Position numbers and translations under genes: made by a program
Notes under the pieces: generated by a model
Database searches by the model: none
Told to the model about the DNA's origin: nothing
What the model saw: only the letters and a program-made list of their open reading frames with translations
Source of the DNA: JBGSYJ01 sp041748075
GTDB lineage: Bacteria > Acidobacteriota > Thermoanaerobaculia > Gp7-AA8
DNA: 64,000 bases
Reading direction: 5' to 3'
Assembly: GCA_041748075.1 (NCBI GenBank)
Contig: JBGTDX010000116.1
Span: forward strand, 1-64,000
In this document: positions 1 through 11,172 of the stretch, piece after piece
Layout: every line of letters begins with the position of its first letter
How positions within the stretch are numbered: the stretch's first letter is position 1

Positions 1-342
1 CTCTGCGATCGTCTCGCCGAGCAGCACCGCCGCCGTGCCGTCCGGGAGTCCCAGAGCGTACGCCGTGCGCACCTCTCCCTGTTCGTTTTCCACCGAACCT
101 TCGGCCGTACCCTCGTCGATCGCGGTGGCGACGAGCTCGCGCCACGTACCCGCGCCGCGGAGTGTCTGTCCGAATCCGGGCGCCGGTAGCGACCGCCCGG
201 CGGCCTCGTCCCGAACGAAAACGATCAGGTCCTCGGCGCACCAGTGGCGCGCGAAGGCCTTCGCTGCCGCGCGCCTCCCCGCTGGCTCTGCGAGCCCTAC
301 GGCTGCTCTCAGCGCGGCGATCGTCTCTTCGAAGCCTTCCAC
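1..342 (-). CDS. GAF-like sensory protein, N-terminal part (probable sensor histidine kinase)
   Basis: The gene opens with GTG at 342, one base beyond the stop of the upstream FIST gene, so the two are translationally linked. It runs off the left edge. The visible 114 residues form an N-terminal helix (EETIAALRAA) followed by a GAF-like stretch with the motif LPAPGFGQTLRGAGTWREL and a beta-rich segment with the pattern GEVRTAYALGLPDGTAAVLLG. I recall this pattern from the N-terminal GAF domains of histidine kinases encoded directly after FIST genes. The kinase core lies outside the window, so the histidine-kinase call is inference from context. Confidence 0.6.
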   Translation of the reverse strand, partial: MEGFEETIAALRAAVGLAEPAGRRAAAKAFARHWCAEDLIVFVRDEAAGRSLPAPGFGQTLRGAGTWRELVATAIDEGTAEGSVENEQGEVRTAYALGLPDGTAAVLLGETIAE

Positions 343-343
343 A

Positions 344-1510
344 CTAGTCCGGCAGCAGCGCCACCGTTGCCGTGCAGTTGTGAAAGCCGCTGAACTGCCC
401 CTCCGACCGTGCGATCTGGCCGTACGTGTTGCAACCGACATACGGCACGCTACCCAGCGCTCGCTGAAGCGCGTCCATCTCCCTGCCGAACTCTCCCCCC
501 ATGCGAAGTCGCGTAGCCACGCAATCGAAGAAGAGTGCCACCTCCGGCTCTGTGTCGCGCATGTCGCTCATCGCGGAGTTCACAGCGCGAATCGCGGCGT
601 CCGCCGCCGACTGCGCAGTTGTTTTCATGATGCGCACCGTTGCTCCGGCCGGGATGTCCGACGCGCACTCGATCGAGCCGTCCTCCAGCACCGCCAGCGG
701 GACGCGAAGCTTGTAGGCGGACCCAGTCTCGATCCCCAGGATGTTATGCAGAAAGAAAGGGATCGGATCCTTGCGGTCGAATCGCTGGCCCGTACTCTTC
801 GCATGCTCTTCGAAGATCTCGACAGCCGGCGTGGCATTGAGGCTGATGACGGTAGAGCCGTTCGCCTCCGTGACGCGCAGAGGATCGCTGGCGGGCTCCC
901 ATCCGTGACTCACGCCGACTCCGATCGGCTTCGACGACAGGATCTCCAGGGCGACCGCCGCATCGGTGAACGCCTCGGTGCCACAAAACACGTGCGTTTT
1001 GGTGAATCGCGCATCGTCGCCCGCTCCGCCGCCGAAGAAACGATAGTTGCCGAGTGTTGCGATGCTGAGCTGCTCAATGAAATCATCGGTGTACCCGGCC
1101 AGCGCATCCGCGAGGACCAGCGCGGCTCGGTGCGGGTACTGGTGGCTGGACAGCCCCTGAAACGAGCTCGCGATCTCGCCCGCCGCGGCCGTGCGGTTGG
1201 CGCGGAGATTGCGGCCGAGCCCCGCCGTGAAGCGCATGACGTTCGATCGAATCCCCACCGCTGACGCCGAGCCCTCGCCGCGGTCGCCGCTCACGAATTC
1301 ACCCGCGGAGGAACAGCCGACCAGTACCCCCGGCCGGCAGCTCTTCTGGATCGCCTGCAGCAGCGCAACGTAGTCGTGCTCCGACGAGGCGAACAGGATC
1401 ACCGCGTCCGGCGCATCATTCGAGAGTCCCTCCCGCATCCGGGCGCCGAGATCCTTGCCCGCCGCTGCACTGTTCGTTTCCTTCGTGAAGACCACTGTCG
1501 ATTCGGTCAT
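344..1510 (-). CDS. FIST domain sensory protein (FIST_N + FIST_C)
   Basis: A 388-residue protein starting at MTESTVVF. This start is preferred over an in-frame ATG further upstream at 1576 because it fits the family N-terminus. The FIST_N region shows DAVILFASSEHDYVALLQ and the glycine/cysteine turn GCSSAGEFVSG. The FIST_C half ends with the family-like segments VPYVGCNTYGQIA and FSGFHNCTATVALL. FIST domains are thought to bind small ligands such as amino acids in signalling proteins. The protein has no membrane segment and no catalytic output of its own. The one-base gap to the GAF/histidine-kinase-like gene suggests it supplies the ligand-sensing subunit of a two-gene receptor. Confidence 0.88.
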   Translation of the reverse strand: MTESTVVFTKETNSAAAGKDLGARMREGLSNDAPDAVILFASSEHDYVALLQAIQKSCRPGVLVGCSSAGEFVSGDRGEGSASAVGIRSNVMRFTAGLGRNLRANRTAAAGEIASSFQGLSSHQYPHRAALVLADALAGYTDDFIEQLSIATLGNYRFFGGGAGDDARFTKTHVFCGTEAFTDAAVALEILSSKPIGVGVSHGWEPASDPLRVTEANGSTVISLNATPAVEIFEEHAKSTGQRFDRKDPIPFFLHNILGIETGSAYKLRVPLAVLEDGSIECASDIPAGATVRIMKTTAQSAADAAIRAVNSAMSDMRDTEPEVALFFDCVATRLRMGGEFGREMDALQRALGSVPYVGCNTYGQIARSEGQFSGFHNCTATVALLPD

Positions 1511-1787
1511 GAATGGGTCTCTCCGTGAGTGACTAGTCTGTTGAGTGGGGCCCGGATTCGGGTCGGTGGCTCCCATGCAAGGAGCGGACCGTGCGTCTCG
1601 AGGCTCTCATTCGTGATAACACCCGCCTGAACGCCGCGTCGAGTCAGCCGTACACACGCGTGCGACAACCGCGGCAAGCGAGCTCCGCGGCCGGTTTAAC
1701 TCATACTATTCAAGGGCGAATCAGCGGCAGGTATTCGAGGACACAGAAGGAGCGGGAGGGGGCTACTGTCTACTGTCTACTTCCCAA
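1511..1787. other. intergenic region upstream of FIST gene
   Basis: These 277 bases separate the stop of the MtrB-like barrel gene from the FIST start, both on the minus strand. They should hold the promoter of the FIST gene. The only visible structure is a short tandem repeat of TACTGTC near 1763-1780. I see no hairpin followed by a T-run and no convincing small gene. Confidence 0.5.
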
Positions 1788-3725
1788 TCACGGTCTCAAC
1801 CGTACGAACACGCCAAACCGGTCGGCGTCGTAATCGGCGAGGGGAAGGAGCGGTTCGTCGTAGGCGTCCGAGAGCCACTCCGCGATGACACCGACGCGCT
1901 CATTGATGTCGTAGCCGAGGCGGAGGCGGAAACGATCGATGTCGAAGGGGGAGCTGCCGTCGTTCTCGATTCGTGCGATTGAGCCGTCAAAGTTCCAGTC
2001 CTCGAGGAGTACGAGAATGCCGCCTTCGATCATGTCTCCCGATTGCGAATAGACCGAGGGCTCGAGCCGGAAGTTTTCCGGCCTGCGGATGGTGATCGTG
2101 CTGTCAGCGTCGAAACGCGAGAACGAGCCACGAAACCGGACGGCCGCGTGCGGCGCGAGTTCGATGTTGCCACTGAATTGCCGGACCTCCGCATCGAAGT
2201 CGATTCCCGGGCGGTCGTTGTCCTGGTTCATCTCTTCCGCCGTGACGCCGAGCCGGACCAGGTTGCCGGGTGTCCGCCAGCCTGCGCGAACGCGGATACG
2301 GTCGCGATCGACGAAGTCGGTACGGAGCACGGCGTCGTCAGCGCGATCACGCCGATAGTCGATTCCGGCGGTGAAGCCGTTTGCGGCCCATCCCGCACCT
2401 GCATCGAAGCTGCGGACTTTGCGGTCGAACTCCCCGCCCTGGCCACCGGGAACGACGATCTCGGAAATGTCGGGAGAAACGGTGATGTCCTGATGGCTCT
2501 CCGAGTATTGTGCGCGGAAATTGAACGCCCCGAGGGAGCGGGCGACGGCGCCGATGCTGAAACGATCCTCTTCGCGTTCCATGGCGTTCCTGGTTTCGAG
2601 GATCGTCTCGAGATCGCGTGGATCGACGCCACCGAAGGTGAGGCTGTCGAGGAACACGGTGCTGATGAGGGAGCTGCCCTCGAGCTCACGATGCTGGCGC
2701 GACGCCGTGCCGGTCAGCATGATCTGGTTCGACAGGGCGTACTCCGCTCGAAGACCGCCGCGCCACGAATCGTTGCTGGCGTTCCCGGTCACGTCCTGCA
2801 GCCTGCCGTCGAAAAAGCGTCCAATGGGAAACGAGAGGAACGAACCGCCGGCGCTGTCCACTTCCACATCGTTCGAGTCTGCGGAGAAACGGTCGAAGTT
2901 CCCGATGACACGCAGACGCTCGAGCGGTTGCGCCGTGACGAAGAGCTGCGTGAATGGCGCATCGGAATCGGTGTGGCTTTCGCGCCGGATCGTATCCGCC
3001 GTGATCGGCCGTCCCAGAACCGAGCCCGGATTGTTTCCTGCGCCGGTGCCGGTGGTGAGGGTCAGCACTTCATTCGCTTTGTAATCGCGCCAGCCCTGGA
3101 TGAGGACTCCCTGAAACGCGCCGTAGTTGAATGCGGCGCCGATCCGAAACTCGCTGTCGGTCGCGCTCAGATTTGAACCGAGCTGGAACTCGTCGCCGCC
3201 AAGGCTGTATGTAGTCCGGCCTGGCCCGCTGAGGCGATTCCAGGAGTAGCCGATCAGCGGGACGATGCGTCGCCCGGGCAGGAGCTCGAGATCAACGTTG
3301 ACCGTGTCTCTGTCGCGGTTGTAGGTCTGCTGTCCGGGAATGATGCCCTGGCTGATGAATGGATTCGCGAAAGCGGGGAGTGCGCTGTAGAGATCGACCG
3401 TTCGATAGTTGAGGTTCAGTCTGTAGAGATCGGATTTGCCTGCGCTGATTCGGAGCGCGCCGGAAGGTCCGGCTCCCAGGTCGTTCGCATCCACGCGGAA
3501 GTGGTCGAGAAGTCTCGCGGTGCCGTCGATGTCCGTCGTCGTGAGGGTGAATGCCCGGAGCAGAAAGCCGCTCTGCTCGTTGATCTGGCTCCGGTACATG
3601 TCGCGGTTACCGCTCGTGTCGAGCCACCGATAGCCGATCTCGATGTCGTAGGGCATCGACTGCCCCACGGCCCCGCCGCAGGGCAGCAGGATGACGAGAA
3701 TTGTGGCGAGCCGGCAGATCTTCAT
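1788..3725 (-). CDS. MtrB/PioB-like outer-membrane beta-barrel porin of the electron conduit
   Basis: A 645-residue protein with a signal peptide (basic start MKICR, hydrophobic ATILVILLPCGG, cleavage near AVGQ) followed by a long series of alternating amphipathic strands rich in Tyr, Arg and Asp, ending in FGVFVRLRP. Size, strand-rich composition and position directly after an MtrA/DmsE-type decaheme gene (16-base gap) fit the MtrB/PioB family. These barrels sheath a periplasmic decaheme cytochrome and connect it to a surface cytochrome. The mature N-terminus lacks the CXXC motif of Shewanella MtrB, so it is a divergent member or another porin-cytochrome barrel. It is the last gene of the cytochrome locus. 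Barrel: high confidence; family assignment: moderate. Confidence 0.82.
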   Translation of the reverse strand: MKICRLATILVILLPCGGAVGQSMPYDIEIGYRWLDTSGNRDMYRSQINEQSGFLLRAFTLTTTDIDGTARLLDHFRVDANDLGAGPSGALRISAGKSDLYRLNLNYRTVDLYSALPAFANPFISQGIIPGQQTYNRDRDTVNVDLELLPGRRIVPLIGYSWNRLSGPGRTTYSLGGDEFQLGSNLSATDSEFRIGAAFNYGAFQGVLIQGWRDYKANEVLTLTTGTGAGNNPGSVLGRPITADTIRRESHTDSDAPFTQLFVTAQPLERLRVIGNFDRFSADSNDVEVDSAGGSFLSFPIGRFFDGRLQDVTGNASNDSWRGGLRAEYALSNQIMLTGTASRQHRELEGSSLISTVFLDSLTFGGVDPRDLETILETRNAMEREEDRFSIGAVARSLGAFNFRAQYSESHQDITVSPDISEIVVPGGQGGEFDRKVRSFDAGAGWAANGFTAGIDYRRDRADDAVLRTDFVDRDRIRVRAGWRTPGNLVRLGVTAEEMNQDNDRPGIDFDAEVRQFSGNIELAPHAAVRFRGSFSRFDADSTITIRRPENFRLEPSVYSQSGDMIEGGILVLLEDWNFDGSIARIENDGSSPFDIDRFRLRLGYDINERVGVIAEWLSDAYDEPLLPLADYDADRFGVFVRLRP

Positions 3726-3741
3726 GACTGAATCGTCTCCC

Positions 3742-4854
3742 TCACTTGAGCAGCTGCGGTGAACGATTGGATCCGTGCACGGCCACGTGACAGGTCGTGC
3801 AGTTCTGGTAACGGGGCGAGGCGAGATTGTGGAACGACGGCGGTTGCGAGCCGAGGGTGTCCATGGTGATTGGCGAATGGCACTCCATGCAGAGCTGCGC
3901 CACGGTGGCGCGCGTGAGCTGCTTCGGATTCGGCGAGCCGTGCGGAGCGTGGCAGCTCGTGCAGTCGCCTACGGTGCCTGCGTTGTGCGGGAAGACGAAC
4001 GGTCCCTTCTTCTCTGTATGGCAGTTCAGGCAGGGGAGATCGGATCCCATGGCGGTGCGGAGATTGTCGGTGCCGCGGGGCGCGTGCGGATCGTGGCAGG
4101 ATGAGCATTCCATCCCGCCGCGCCCAACGCGGTGTGCAAAGGGATTGGCGCGGAACTCCGCCGCCTTGCTCGTGTGGCATGTCGAACAGACTTCGAGCTC
4201 GGCTGAGACGAGCAGTTTCGGAGAGCGGGGTTCCGCGGAATGAATCGAGTGGCATGTCAGGCAGTTGACCTGTTCGTTGTTCGCATGTGCACCGCTTCCG
4301 CGGCGGGAAGCGTTTGCTACCGCGAGCGCCAGCATGACTTCCGGCGGGGGAAGGGCGCTCTCGAGATCCTCTGCGGGTGCCGCCGCGATTGGAGCAGTAC
4401 CAGGCCGCGCGCGCGCAGCTGTCTGGCGGGTGGTCTGATGGATGGTGGTCGCCGCGTGGCATACAAGGCAACTGTCCGCGCCAGTCAGACCGCGGGGTGT
4501 GAATATCTGCTCGGTGTCGCCGCCACCTTCCATGTGCGCGGTTCCGTCGCCGTGACACGATTCGCAGACGCGATTCGGAACGACTCCCTCTGCGAGCTTT
4601 CCGCGCGCATGAGGGTTGTGCCGGAAGGGCTCGGCGGTCTCGTGGCAGTCGCCGCAGGACATGACCATCTCATCCGACTCTTCGGCGACTTCTTCCGTTT
4701 CTTCTTGAACCACTTCAGGCTCTTCAGCCGGCTGGGTAACCGCTTCCTCTGCCGGCTCGGTCTGGAGGCGTACCGATGCGCTCACCGCTCCGTACGAAGA
4801 AGCGAGAACTGCGAGCCCCGCGACCATCCCGACTGCAAAGCGTCTCATCGACAT
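3742..4854 (-). CDS. MtrA/DmsE-family decaheme c-type cytochrome
   Basis: A 370-residue protein with an N-terminal signal peptide (MSMRRFAVGMVAGLAVLASS) and exactly ten CXXCH heme-binding motifs, beginning near residues 67, 97, 129, 198, 223, 250, 275, 298, 322 and 352. The spacing and motifs such as CSSCHDPHAPRG and CTSCHAPHGS match the DmsE/MtrA family of periplasmic decahemes, which sit inside an MtrB-type barrel and pass electrons across the outer membrane. Two insertions are odd: a very acidic stretch at about 33-63 before the first heme, and an Ala/Pro-rich stretch at about 145-190 between hemes 3 and 4. It lies 63 bases after the OmcA/MtrC-like gene and 16 bases before the barrel gene, so it is probably co-transcribed with both. 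Confidence 0.93.
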   Translation of the reverse strand: MSMRRFAVGMVAGLAVLASSYGAVSASVRLQTEPAEEAVTQPAEEPEVVQEETEEVAEESDEMVMSCGDCHETAEPFRHNPHARGKLAEGVVPNRVCESCHGDGTAHMEGGGDTEQIFTPRGLTGADSCLVCHAATTIHQTTRQTAARARPGTAPIAAAPAEDLESALPPPEVMLALAVANASRRGSGAHANNEQVNCLTCHSIHSAEPRSPKLLVSAELEVCSTCHTSKAAEFRANPFAHRVGRGGMECSSCHDPHAPRGTDNLRTAMGSDLPCLNCHTEKKGPFVFPHNAGTVGDCTSCHAPHGSPNPKQLTRATVAQLCMECHSPITMDTLGSQPPSFHNLASPRYQNCTTCHVAVHGSNRSPQLLK

Positions 4855-4917
4855 CGCATCTCTTTCCGCAGATTCAGATGGAGAGAGCGGGCGTCGCCGC
4901 TCTCTCCTCTACGCGTG

Positions 4918-7047
4918 TCACCGCGCGTGGCTCTTCTCAACCGACCAGGTCTTACCCGTTCCGTGGCATACGGCGCAGGACTCCGCGTTCCGGGTTCCGA
5001 ACGTCGTCGTGTTCAGGAATGCGTGGGCCGCCGCGTCGATGCTGTCGTGACAGCTGAGGCAGGCGGCGGTCCCCGGCCCGTGCGGCGAGAAGTAATCGCG
5101 CAGGGTGATCACAGGGTCGCTTTGCGCGACCGGAAGGCGCTCGGTGTTGTTAACGTGACAGGCGTCGCAGTTGCGGCGGTCCTGCGGATAGCCGACATGG
5201 TTGTAGTTGTGCCGCGTGTTGCCGAATCCATAGACGGTGTATTCCTGGGTGAGGTTCACACCGCTGTGGATCTTGTGAATCATCCGCTGCATCGAGATCG
5301 ACTCGGGAGGGTTCTGATCCGCCGGGCGGCGGGCGCTGTCGTCGGCTACCGGGTTGTGGCACATGACGCACTCTTCGACGTTGAGCCGTTGTTGGCCGTG
5401 GAAGGCCAGCCGATCATGGCAGTTGTTGCAGTTCGAAGTCGTCGCGATGAGCCTCCGCGGTTCGAGGCTGCCCGTGATCGCCACGTAGCGGATCGGATTG
5501 AAGGCCGCTTCACGGAACGTCATCGGCGGATCGCCGTCCGCTCGCTGAAGCGTCACGTTGCGGTAGAAGTCGCCGCTGACTCCCCATGTCCCTGAGGCGT
5601 CAGCCGGAACCATCGCGTTGAACGTGAACGTCGTGTTCCCGGTTGCCGGATCGAACATTGCGCGGGCGGGCGCCGCTTCGCGGATCGTGCGCCGGTAGCT
5701 TGAAGTCGGACCGGCAATCATTGGTGCGAACGCGTTAAGCGTGCTTCCGTTCACCGGGGTGCCGTCATCATTGGTGATCCGGAATACGACAGTCGGGCGC
5801 TGTCCCGGCTCGAGATTGGATACGCTGACGACCGAGACATTGAGCCCGGCGAGCTGCTTCGATTTGTAGGGAACCGTGTGCGCTCCCTTGACCGACGCAT
5901 CGAACTCTTCGCCGCTGTCGGGGATATGGCAGTTCGCGCATGCGGCGTCACTCGTCTGCGGGCCGGCCACATGTCCTTCGCCGGTCACCCAGTCGATGTT
6001 GTCATGGCAGGAGCCGCAGGCGCGCCGGCTCGGCTTGGTGAACCAGACTTCCTTCTGCGCGGGATTTCCAACTTCGTGGCAGTTCTCGCAGTTACGGATG
6101 TCCTGCGGGTAGATCACGTCGGAGTAGTCATGGACCGAGTTCCCGAAGCCGATGATCCGGTAGGGCGTTCCGGCCTGAACACTGGGAAGATTCGCTCCGC
6201 GGTGGATCTTGTGGGTCATCACGGCCATGTCGACCGTATTCCCCGTGTCGGGGTCGGTGGTCTGCGGAGAGTGACATGTGACGCAGAGCTTCACATCGCG
6301 GCGCGAGCCACCATGGAAAGCGAGCTGCTCGTGGCAGGTGTTGCAGGCCGCATCGCTGATCTTGGCCCACCGTTCGGTGATCGGAGCTCCGTCCGGGCGA
6401 AAGTCATGGACGACGTTGTCGTAGTACGTCTTGTCGATGATGTCGACCAGATTTCTCGAAGCGTAGATGGCAACTGAATGTGTCTTCGAGAGATCGGCAT
6501 TGGCGGGGACGGCGGTTCGGAACGTGTACCGCGAGCGTCCCGTTTCGAGGTCCGTCCAGGTTCCTCCCGAATCTGCTGCAGCCTGGATGGCAGAGACTCC
6601 GGGGTTCGGGCTCGATGGCGGGGAGGTCTGCGTGCGGACCGTGTACGCCGTGTAGAGGCGCGTGTCGCCGTCATACACGGCAAGAACCATACTCGCCGAG
6701 ATGACTCCCGGAGTCACACGGCCGAGTCTGTCGAGCGGCTGGCCCCGATCGTCCGTGAAGCGAACCTCCACCACCGGGCGTTGTCCCGGCGCGACATTCG
6801 TTACGGAGACGACCTCGATATTCAGGCCCGGCCGAATCCAGACGATGCCCTCCTGGGTGAGGTAGTACTCGAGCTGGCTGGCTTTGAATTCGGGCGCAGC
6901 AGGGCCGGGAAGTTTCACTCCCCGAGAGCGGCCTGCTGAGACCTGCAGACTTTCGTCGACCGACGAGGCCGGGGGAGTGTGTGCTCCGGCGGTCAGAAGT
7001 ACACCCGTCATGGCAATTGTAGTCAGACCCTTGTAGATGATTGACAT
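4918..7047 (-). CDS. OmcA/MtrC-family decaheme c-type cytochrome
   Basis: A 709-residue protein with ten CXXCH motifs in two pentaheme blocks (near residues 235, 255, 320, 344, 370 and 540, 560, 627, 663, 691). Each block follows a beta-rich domain containing a VVSVxNxxPGQRP motif (about 79-90 and 406-417). Alternating beta domain and pentaheme domain is the architecture of OmcA/MtrC-family surface cytochromes, which hand electrons to minerals or other extracellular acceptors. Family-like signatures include the paired HKIH segments and GFGNSVHDYSDVIYPQD. The N-terminal signal (MSIIYKGLTTIAMTGVLLTAG) has no lipobox cysteine, unlike Shewanella MtrC/OmcA, so the mode of surface attachment is unclear. 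It lies directly upstream of the MtrA- and MtrB-like genes. Confidence 0.93.
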   Translation of the reverse strand: MSIIYKGLTTIAMTGVLLTAGAHTPPASSVDESLQVSAGRSRGVKLPGPAAPEFKASQLEYYLTQEGIVWIRPGLNIEVVSVTNVAPGQRPVVEVRFTDDRGQPLDRLGRVTPGVISASMVLAVYDGDTRLYTAYTVRTQTSPPSSPNPGVSAIQAAADSGGTWTDLETGRSRYTFRTAVPANADLSKTHSVAIYASRNLVDIIDKTYYDNVVHDFRPDGAPITERWAKISDAACNTCHEQLAFHGGSRRDVKLCVTCHSPQTTDPDTGNTVDMAVMTHKIHRGANLPSVQAGTPYRIIGFGNSVHDYSDVIYPQDIRNCENCHEVGNPAQKEVWFTKPSRRACGSCHDNIDWVTGEGHVAGPQTSDAACANCHIPDSGEEFDASVKGAHTVPYKSKQLAGLNVSVVSVSNLEPGQRPTVVFRITNDDGTPVNGSTLNAFAPMIAGPTSSYRRTIREAAPARAMFDPATGNTTFTFNAMVPADASGTWGVSGDFYRNVTLQRADGDPPMTFREAAFNPIRYVAITGSLEPRRLIATTSNCNNCHDRLAFHGQQRLNVEECVMCHNPVADDSARRPADQNPPESISMQRMIHKIHSGVNLTQEYTVYGFGNTRHNYNHVGYPQDRRNCDACHVNNTERLPVAQSDPVITLRDYFSPHGPGTAACLSCHDSIDAAAHAFLNTTTFGTRNAESCAVCHGTGKTWSVEKSHAR

Positions 7048-7102
7048 GCCGTTTCCCCTCTCGTAAGTGAGAATCTCGCTGTTACCCGAGACTGGTTGCG
7101 AA

Positions 7103-7453
7103 TTACTTGCCCATGGCGCGTACGAGTTTGACCATCTGCTTGATTTGTTCGGCAGTGAGCTTCTTCTCGTAGCCGGGCATCTTGCCTGCGCCCTTCGCTG
7201 TCACTTCAGTCAACTTGGCGTCGGTCATCTTCTTGACGTCAGGATGCGTGAAGGGACGAACATTCATTTTCTTTCCCATCGGCGTGTCGGCGCTGCCGTC
7301 TTTCGCGTGGCAGGTTGCGCACATCTTGTCGTATGCAGGGCGGATTGCCGCGTGATCGTCTGCGAGCACGGGCTGCGGTGCCGCCATCATTATGAAACTG
7401 GCAAGAAGCGCGATAAAAGCGCCTCGAGAAATAGCAGTTCTCATGGTTTTCAT
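7103..7453 (-). CDS. small monoheme c-type cytochrome (class I-like)
   Basis: A 116-residue protein with a signal peptide (MKTMRTAISRGAFIALLASFIMMAAPQPVLA) and one heme site, CATCH, at residues 45-49. A later KMPGYEKKLTAEQIKQMVKLVR segment supplies the likely axial methionine and the C-terminal helix of a class I cytochrome c. It is soluble and periplasmic. Lying between a membrane multiheme gene and the decaheme/porin genes, it is a natural candidate for a shuttle between the inner membrane and the outer-membrane conduit. That role is inferred from position. Confidence 0.9.
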   Translation of the reverse strand: MKTMRTAISRGAFIALLASFIMMAAPQPVLADDHAAIRPAYDKMCATCHAKDGSADTPMGKKMNVRPFTHPDVKKMTDAKLTEVTAKGAGKMPGYEKKLTAEQIKQMVKLVRAMGK

Positions 7454-7537
7454 CTTTCCTCCGAATTCACCATGCTCAATCTACGGTGTTGTCGGAGCGG
7501 TTCCTGTGATTCCCGGGGCCATCCGGCGTGACACGCA

Positions 7538-9015
<1,478 letters not shown>

Positions 9016-9019
<4 letters not shown>

Positions 9020-10971
9020 GATTCCTTCCCCTCGTTCGCGGGCGGCACTTCGGTGTGCTCGACGTCTCTGCCGTGTTCCTCTTCGTACTGTTCCTTCGGC
9101 ATCGTGCCGTCGAACCAGGCCCAGTTCATGGGGTAGACGTCAGGGTCAAAAATCACATGGTAGAAATGCCAGACGATGATCGCGAGAGTCGCCAGAATCG
9201 CCTCGTAGAAATGGATCGTCGTCGCGATGTCGATCCACCACCGCGGAATCCATGTGGCGACTTCGACGAAGTACAGGATCATCAGGCCGGTGATGGCCAT
9301 GACGATCGTGCCCCACATCATGGCCCAGTACTCGATCTTCTCTGCGTAGCTGAATCGCCCATATTGCGGCTTGTCTTTCGTGAGGCCGAGGGAATAGCGA
9401 AGGATCGTCATGAGATCGCGTGCGTCGGAGAGGCGGAACCAGAACTCGCGCAGTCCGTTCCGTCCCTCGCGCGTGAACAGCATGTAGGCGAGGTGGTAGA
9501 ACCCGATGATGATCATGATGACGCCCGCCACACGATGGACGATGCGTCGGATTTCTTCATTTGGACCGAAGAACCACGCGAAGAATGATTCCGGCCAGGC
9601 CAGCGCGAAGCCGCTGATGACGAGCACGACGAAGCTCAGCACCATGACGGCGTGCTGAATTCTCTGATTGCGGTTCATCCGCACGACCGTCGGGCCGTGC
9701 GCGGCCTTCGCGACGCGGGCTTTCTTCACCCAGATGAGAAGGTTGTGCAACAGCATGGATCCGATCGTGACGAAGATCAGAACGATGTAGATGCGTCCGA
9801 TCCATGTGATGATCTTCGAGGGGGTGTCGCTCATGTCGCCGGCGACGCGATGGACCTTGCCGCGCGTGAAGTTCTCCTGCGCACCTTCGTGGCACTCGCC
9901 GCAGGTTTTCTGCAGGTTCTGCGGATGGATCGCGGAACGGGGATCGGAGGATGGCAGCACATGGTGCGCGGTGTGGCAACTCGCACAATCTGCGGCTACG
10001 GTCGAGCCCATGCGGCGCGCCAGCCCGTGGTAGCTCTTTTCGAAAGACGCAACACGCTGCGCCGCGACGCCGAACTCCCGTGTGAGACGTACCTCTTCAT
10101 GACACCGGGCGCAGCTCGCACTCGGTCCCATCAGCTGATCGCCGGCCACCGAGATCGAATGGATGCCGTGACAGTCAGTGCATACAGGCGAGCTCCAGCT
10201 CCCGCGCGCCAGCGCCGTTCCATGAATGCTGTCCGCGTACTGGCTGGCGACCGAGGCGTGGCACTGCCCGCAAGTGCGTCCGACATTGAACTTGAAGATG
10301 CCGGACATCGGATCATTAGCCGGCCGGACAGCATGATAATCGTGACAATCGGTGCATACCGCGGCGCGCGCTGACCCGAGCGCGACCGCCCGGCCGTGAA
10401 CGCTGTCCTGGTACGAGATCGCCGCCTGCGTTCTGAGGCCGGCTTCGTCCATGACGAACTTCTGTGCGTGACACGAGGCGCATGTCGCCGGAATTGCGCC
10501 GTGCGCCGTCTTCGAATTCGGATCGGACGAAGGCAGAATCTCGTGCGGGTGCCCATGGCAATCTGCGCATTGCGCAGCGTGGGCGATGCCGGTGTTTGCG
10601 GACTTCGCGTGAAGGCTGCTCTCCCAGGCGGCTACGCTGTCGGGATGGCAGGACGCGCAATCAACCGGTTGTACAGACTCGTGGGGATAGCCCGTGATGT
10701 CCGCATGGCAATCCGTGCAACCGAACGGAGCGTGTACAGAAAAGCCGAATTTAGCCGGATCGGTGTGAACGCTGACCGCGGGGCCACCTTCCACTTCCTT
10801 GGTGAGCTCTGCATCCTCGTGACAGGCCAGGCACTCGTCGTTGGACGTCTGTGACCACGCCGGTGTGGAAGCGACCAGCAACAGGGCGGTGGCAACGATG
10901 AGCGTTCGAATGAAGCCCCCCGGATTGTAACTGCAAGAGCGATGTAACACTGCGTCGATGAGCGCAGTCAA
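9016..10971 (-). CDS. 11-heme cytochrome c fused to a membrane cytochrome b (CbcL-like quinone oxidoreductase)
   Basis: A 651-residue protein. After an export signal (about 20-40, ending TPAWSQ) come eleven CXXCH motifs near 47, 85, 105, 135, 164, 206, 234, 264, 287, 329 and 357. The C-terminal third has hydrophobic helices (about 393-413, 441-460, 482-500, 551-570, 590-608) with histidines at about 440, 479, 493, 587, 602 and 605, placed like the heme-b ligands of the di-heme cytochrome b561/FdnI type. The same multiheme-c plus cytochrome-b layout occurs in CbcL of Geobacter, an inner-membrane quinol oxidase for low-potential extracellular respiration. It is the first gene of the minus-strand cytochrome locus. 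Function is inferred from architecture and neighbours. Confidence 0.85.
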
Positions 10972-11172
10972 GCAGCCGCCGCGCGCAATGAATCATGAAT
11001 GCGCAGCGAAGCGAACAGCGGTCAAACCATTACGAACCTCACAGAACAGAAATCCGCAGGCGCCTGAGCGTACATTTTCTGAACTCTCGCCGTCTGTTCA
11101 AAAAGAGACAGTTTGATAGGTCGAGGCTACGTTTCTTCCTCTCACCAGCATGTGAGCCGAATCACGTTGCTT

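Noticed and set aside
35..1264. 409-codon plus-strand open frame opposite the FIST gene
   Set aside because: It is Arg/Ser/Ala-rich with no family features and lies fully antisense to a well-supported gene; a high-GC shadow.
1755..1780. TACTGTC short tandem repeat as a possible CRISPR or iteron
   Set aside because: Only three short units with no spacers; too small to be meaningful.
2043..3176. 377-codon plus-strand open frame opposite the MtrB-like barrel gene
   Set aside because: Composition is random-looking and it has no domain; it is the complement of a strand-rich barrel gene.
4240..5595. 451-codon plus-strand open frame across two decaheme genes
   Set aside because: It spans the boundary of two clear cytochrome genes in antisense and lacks any recognisable motif.
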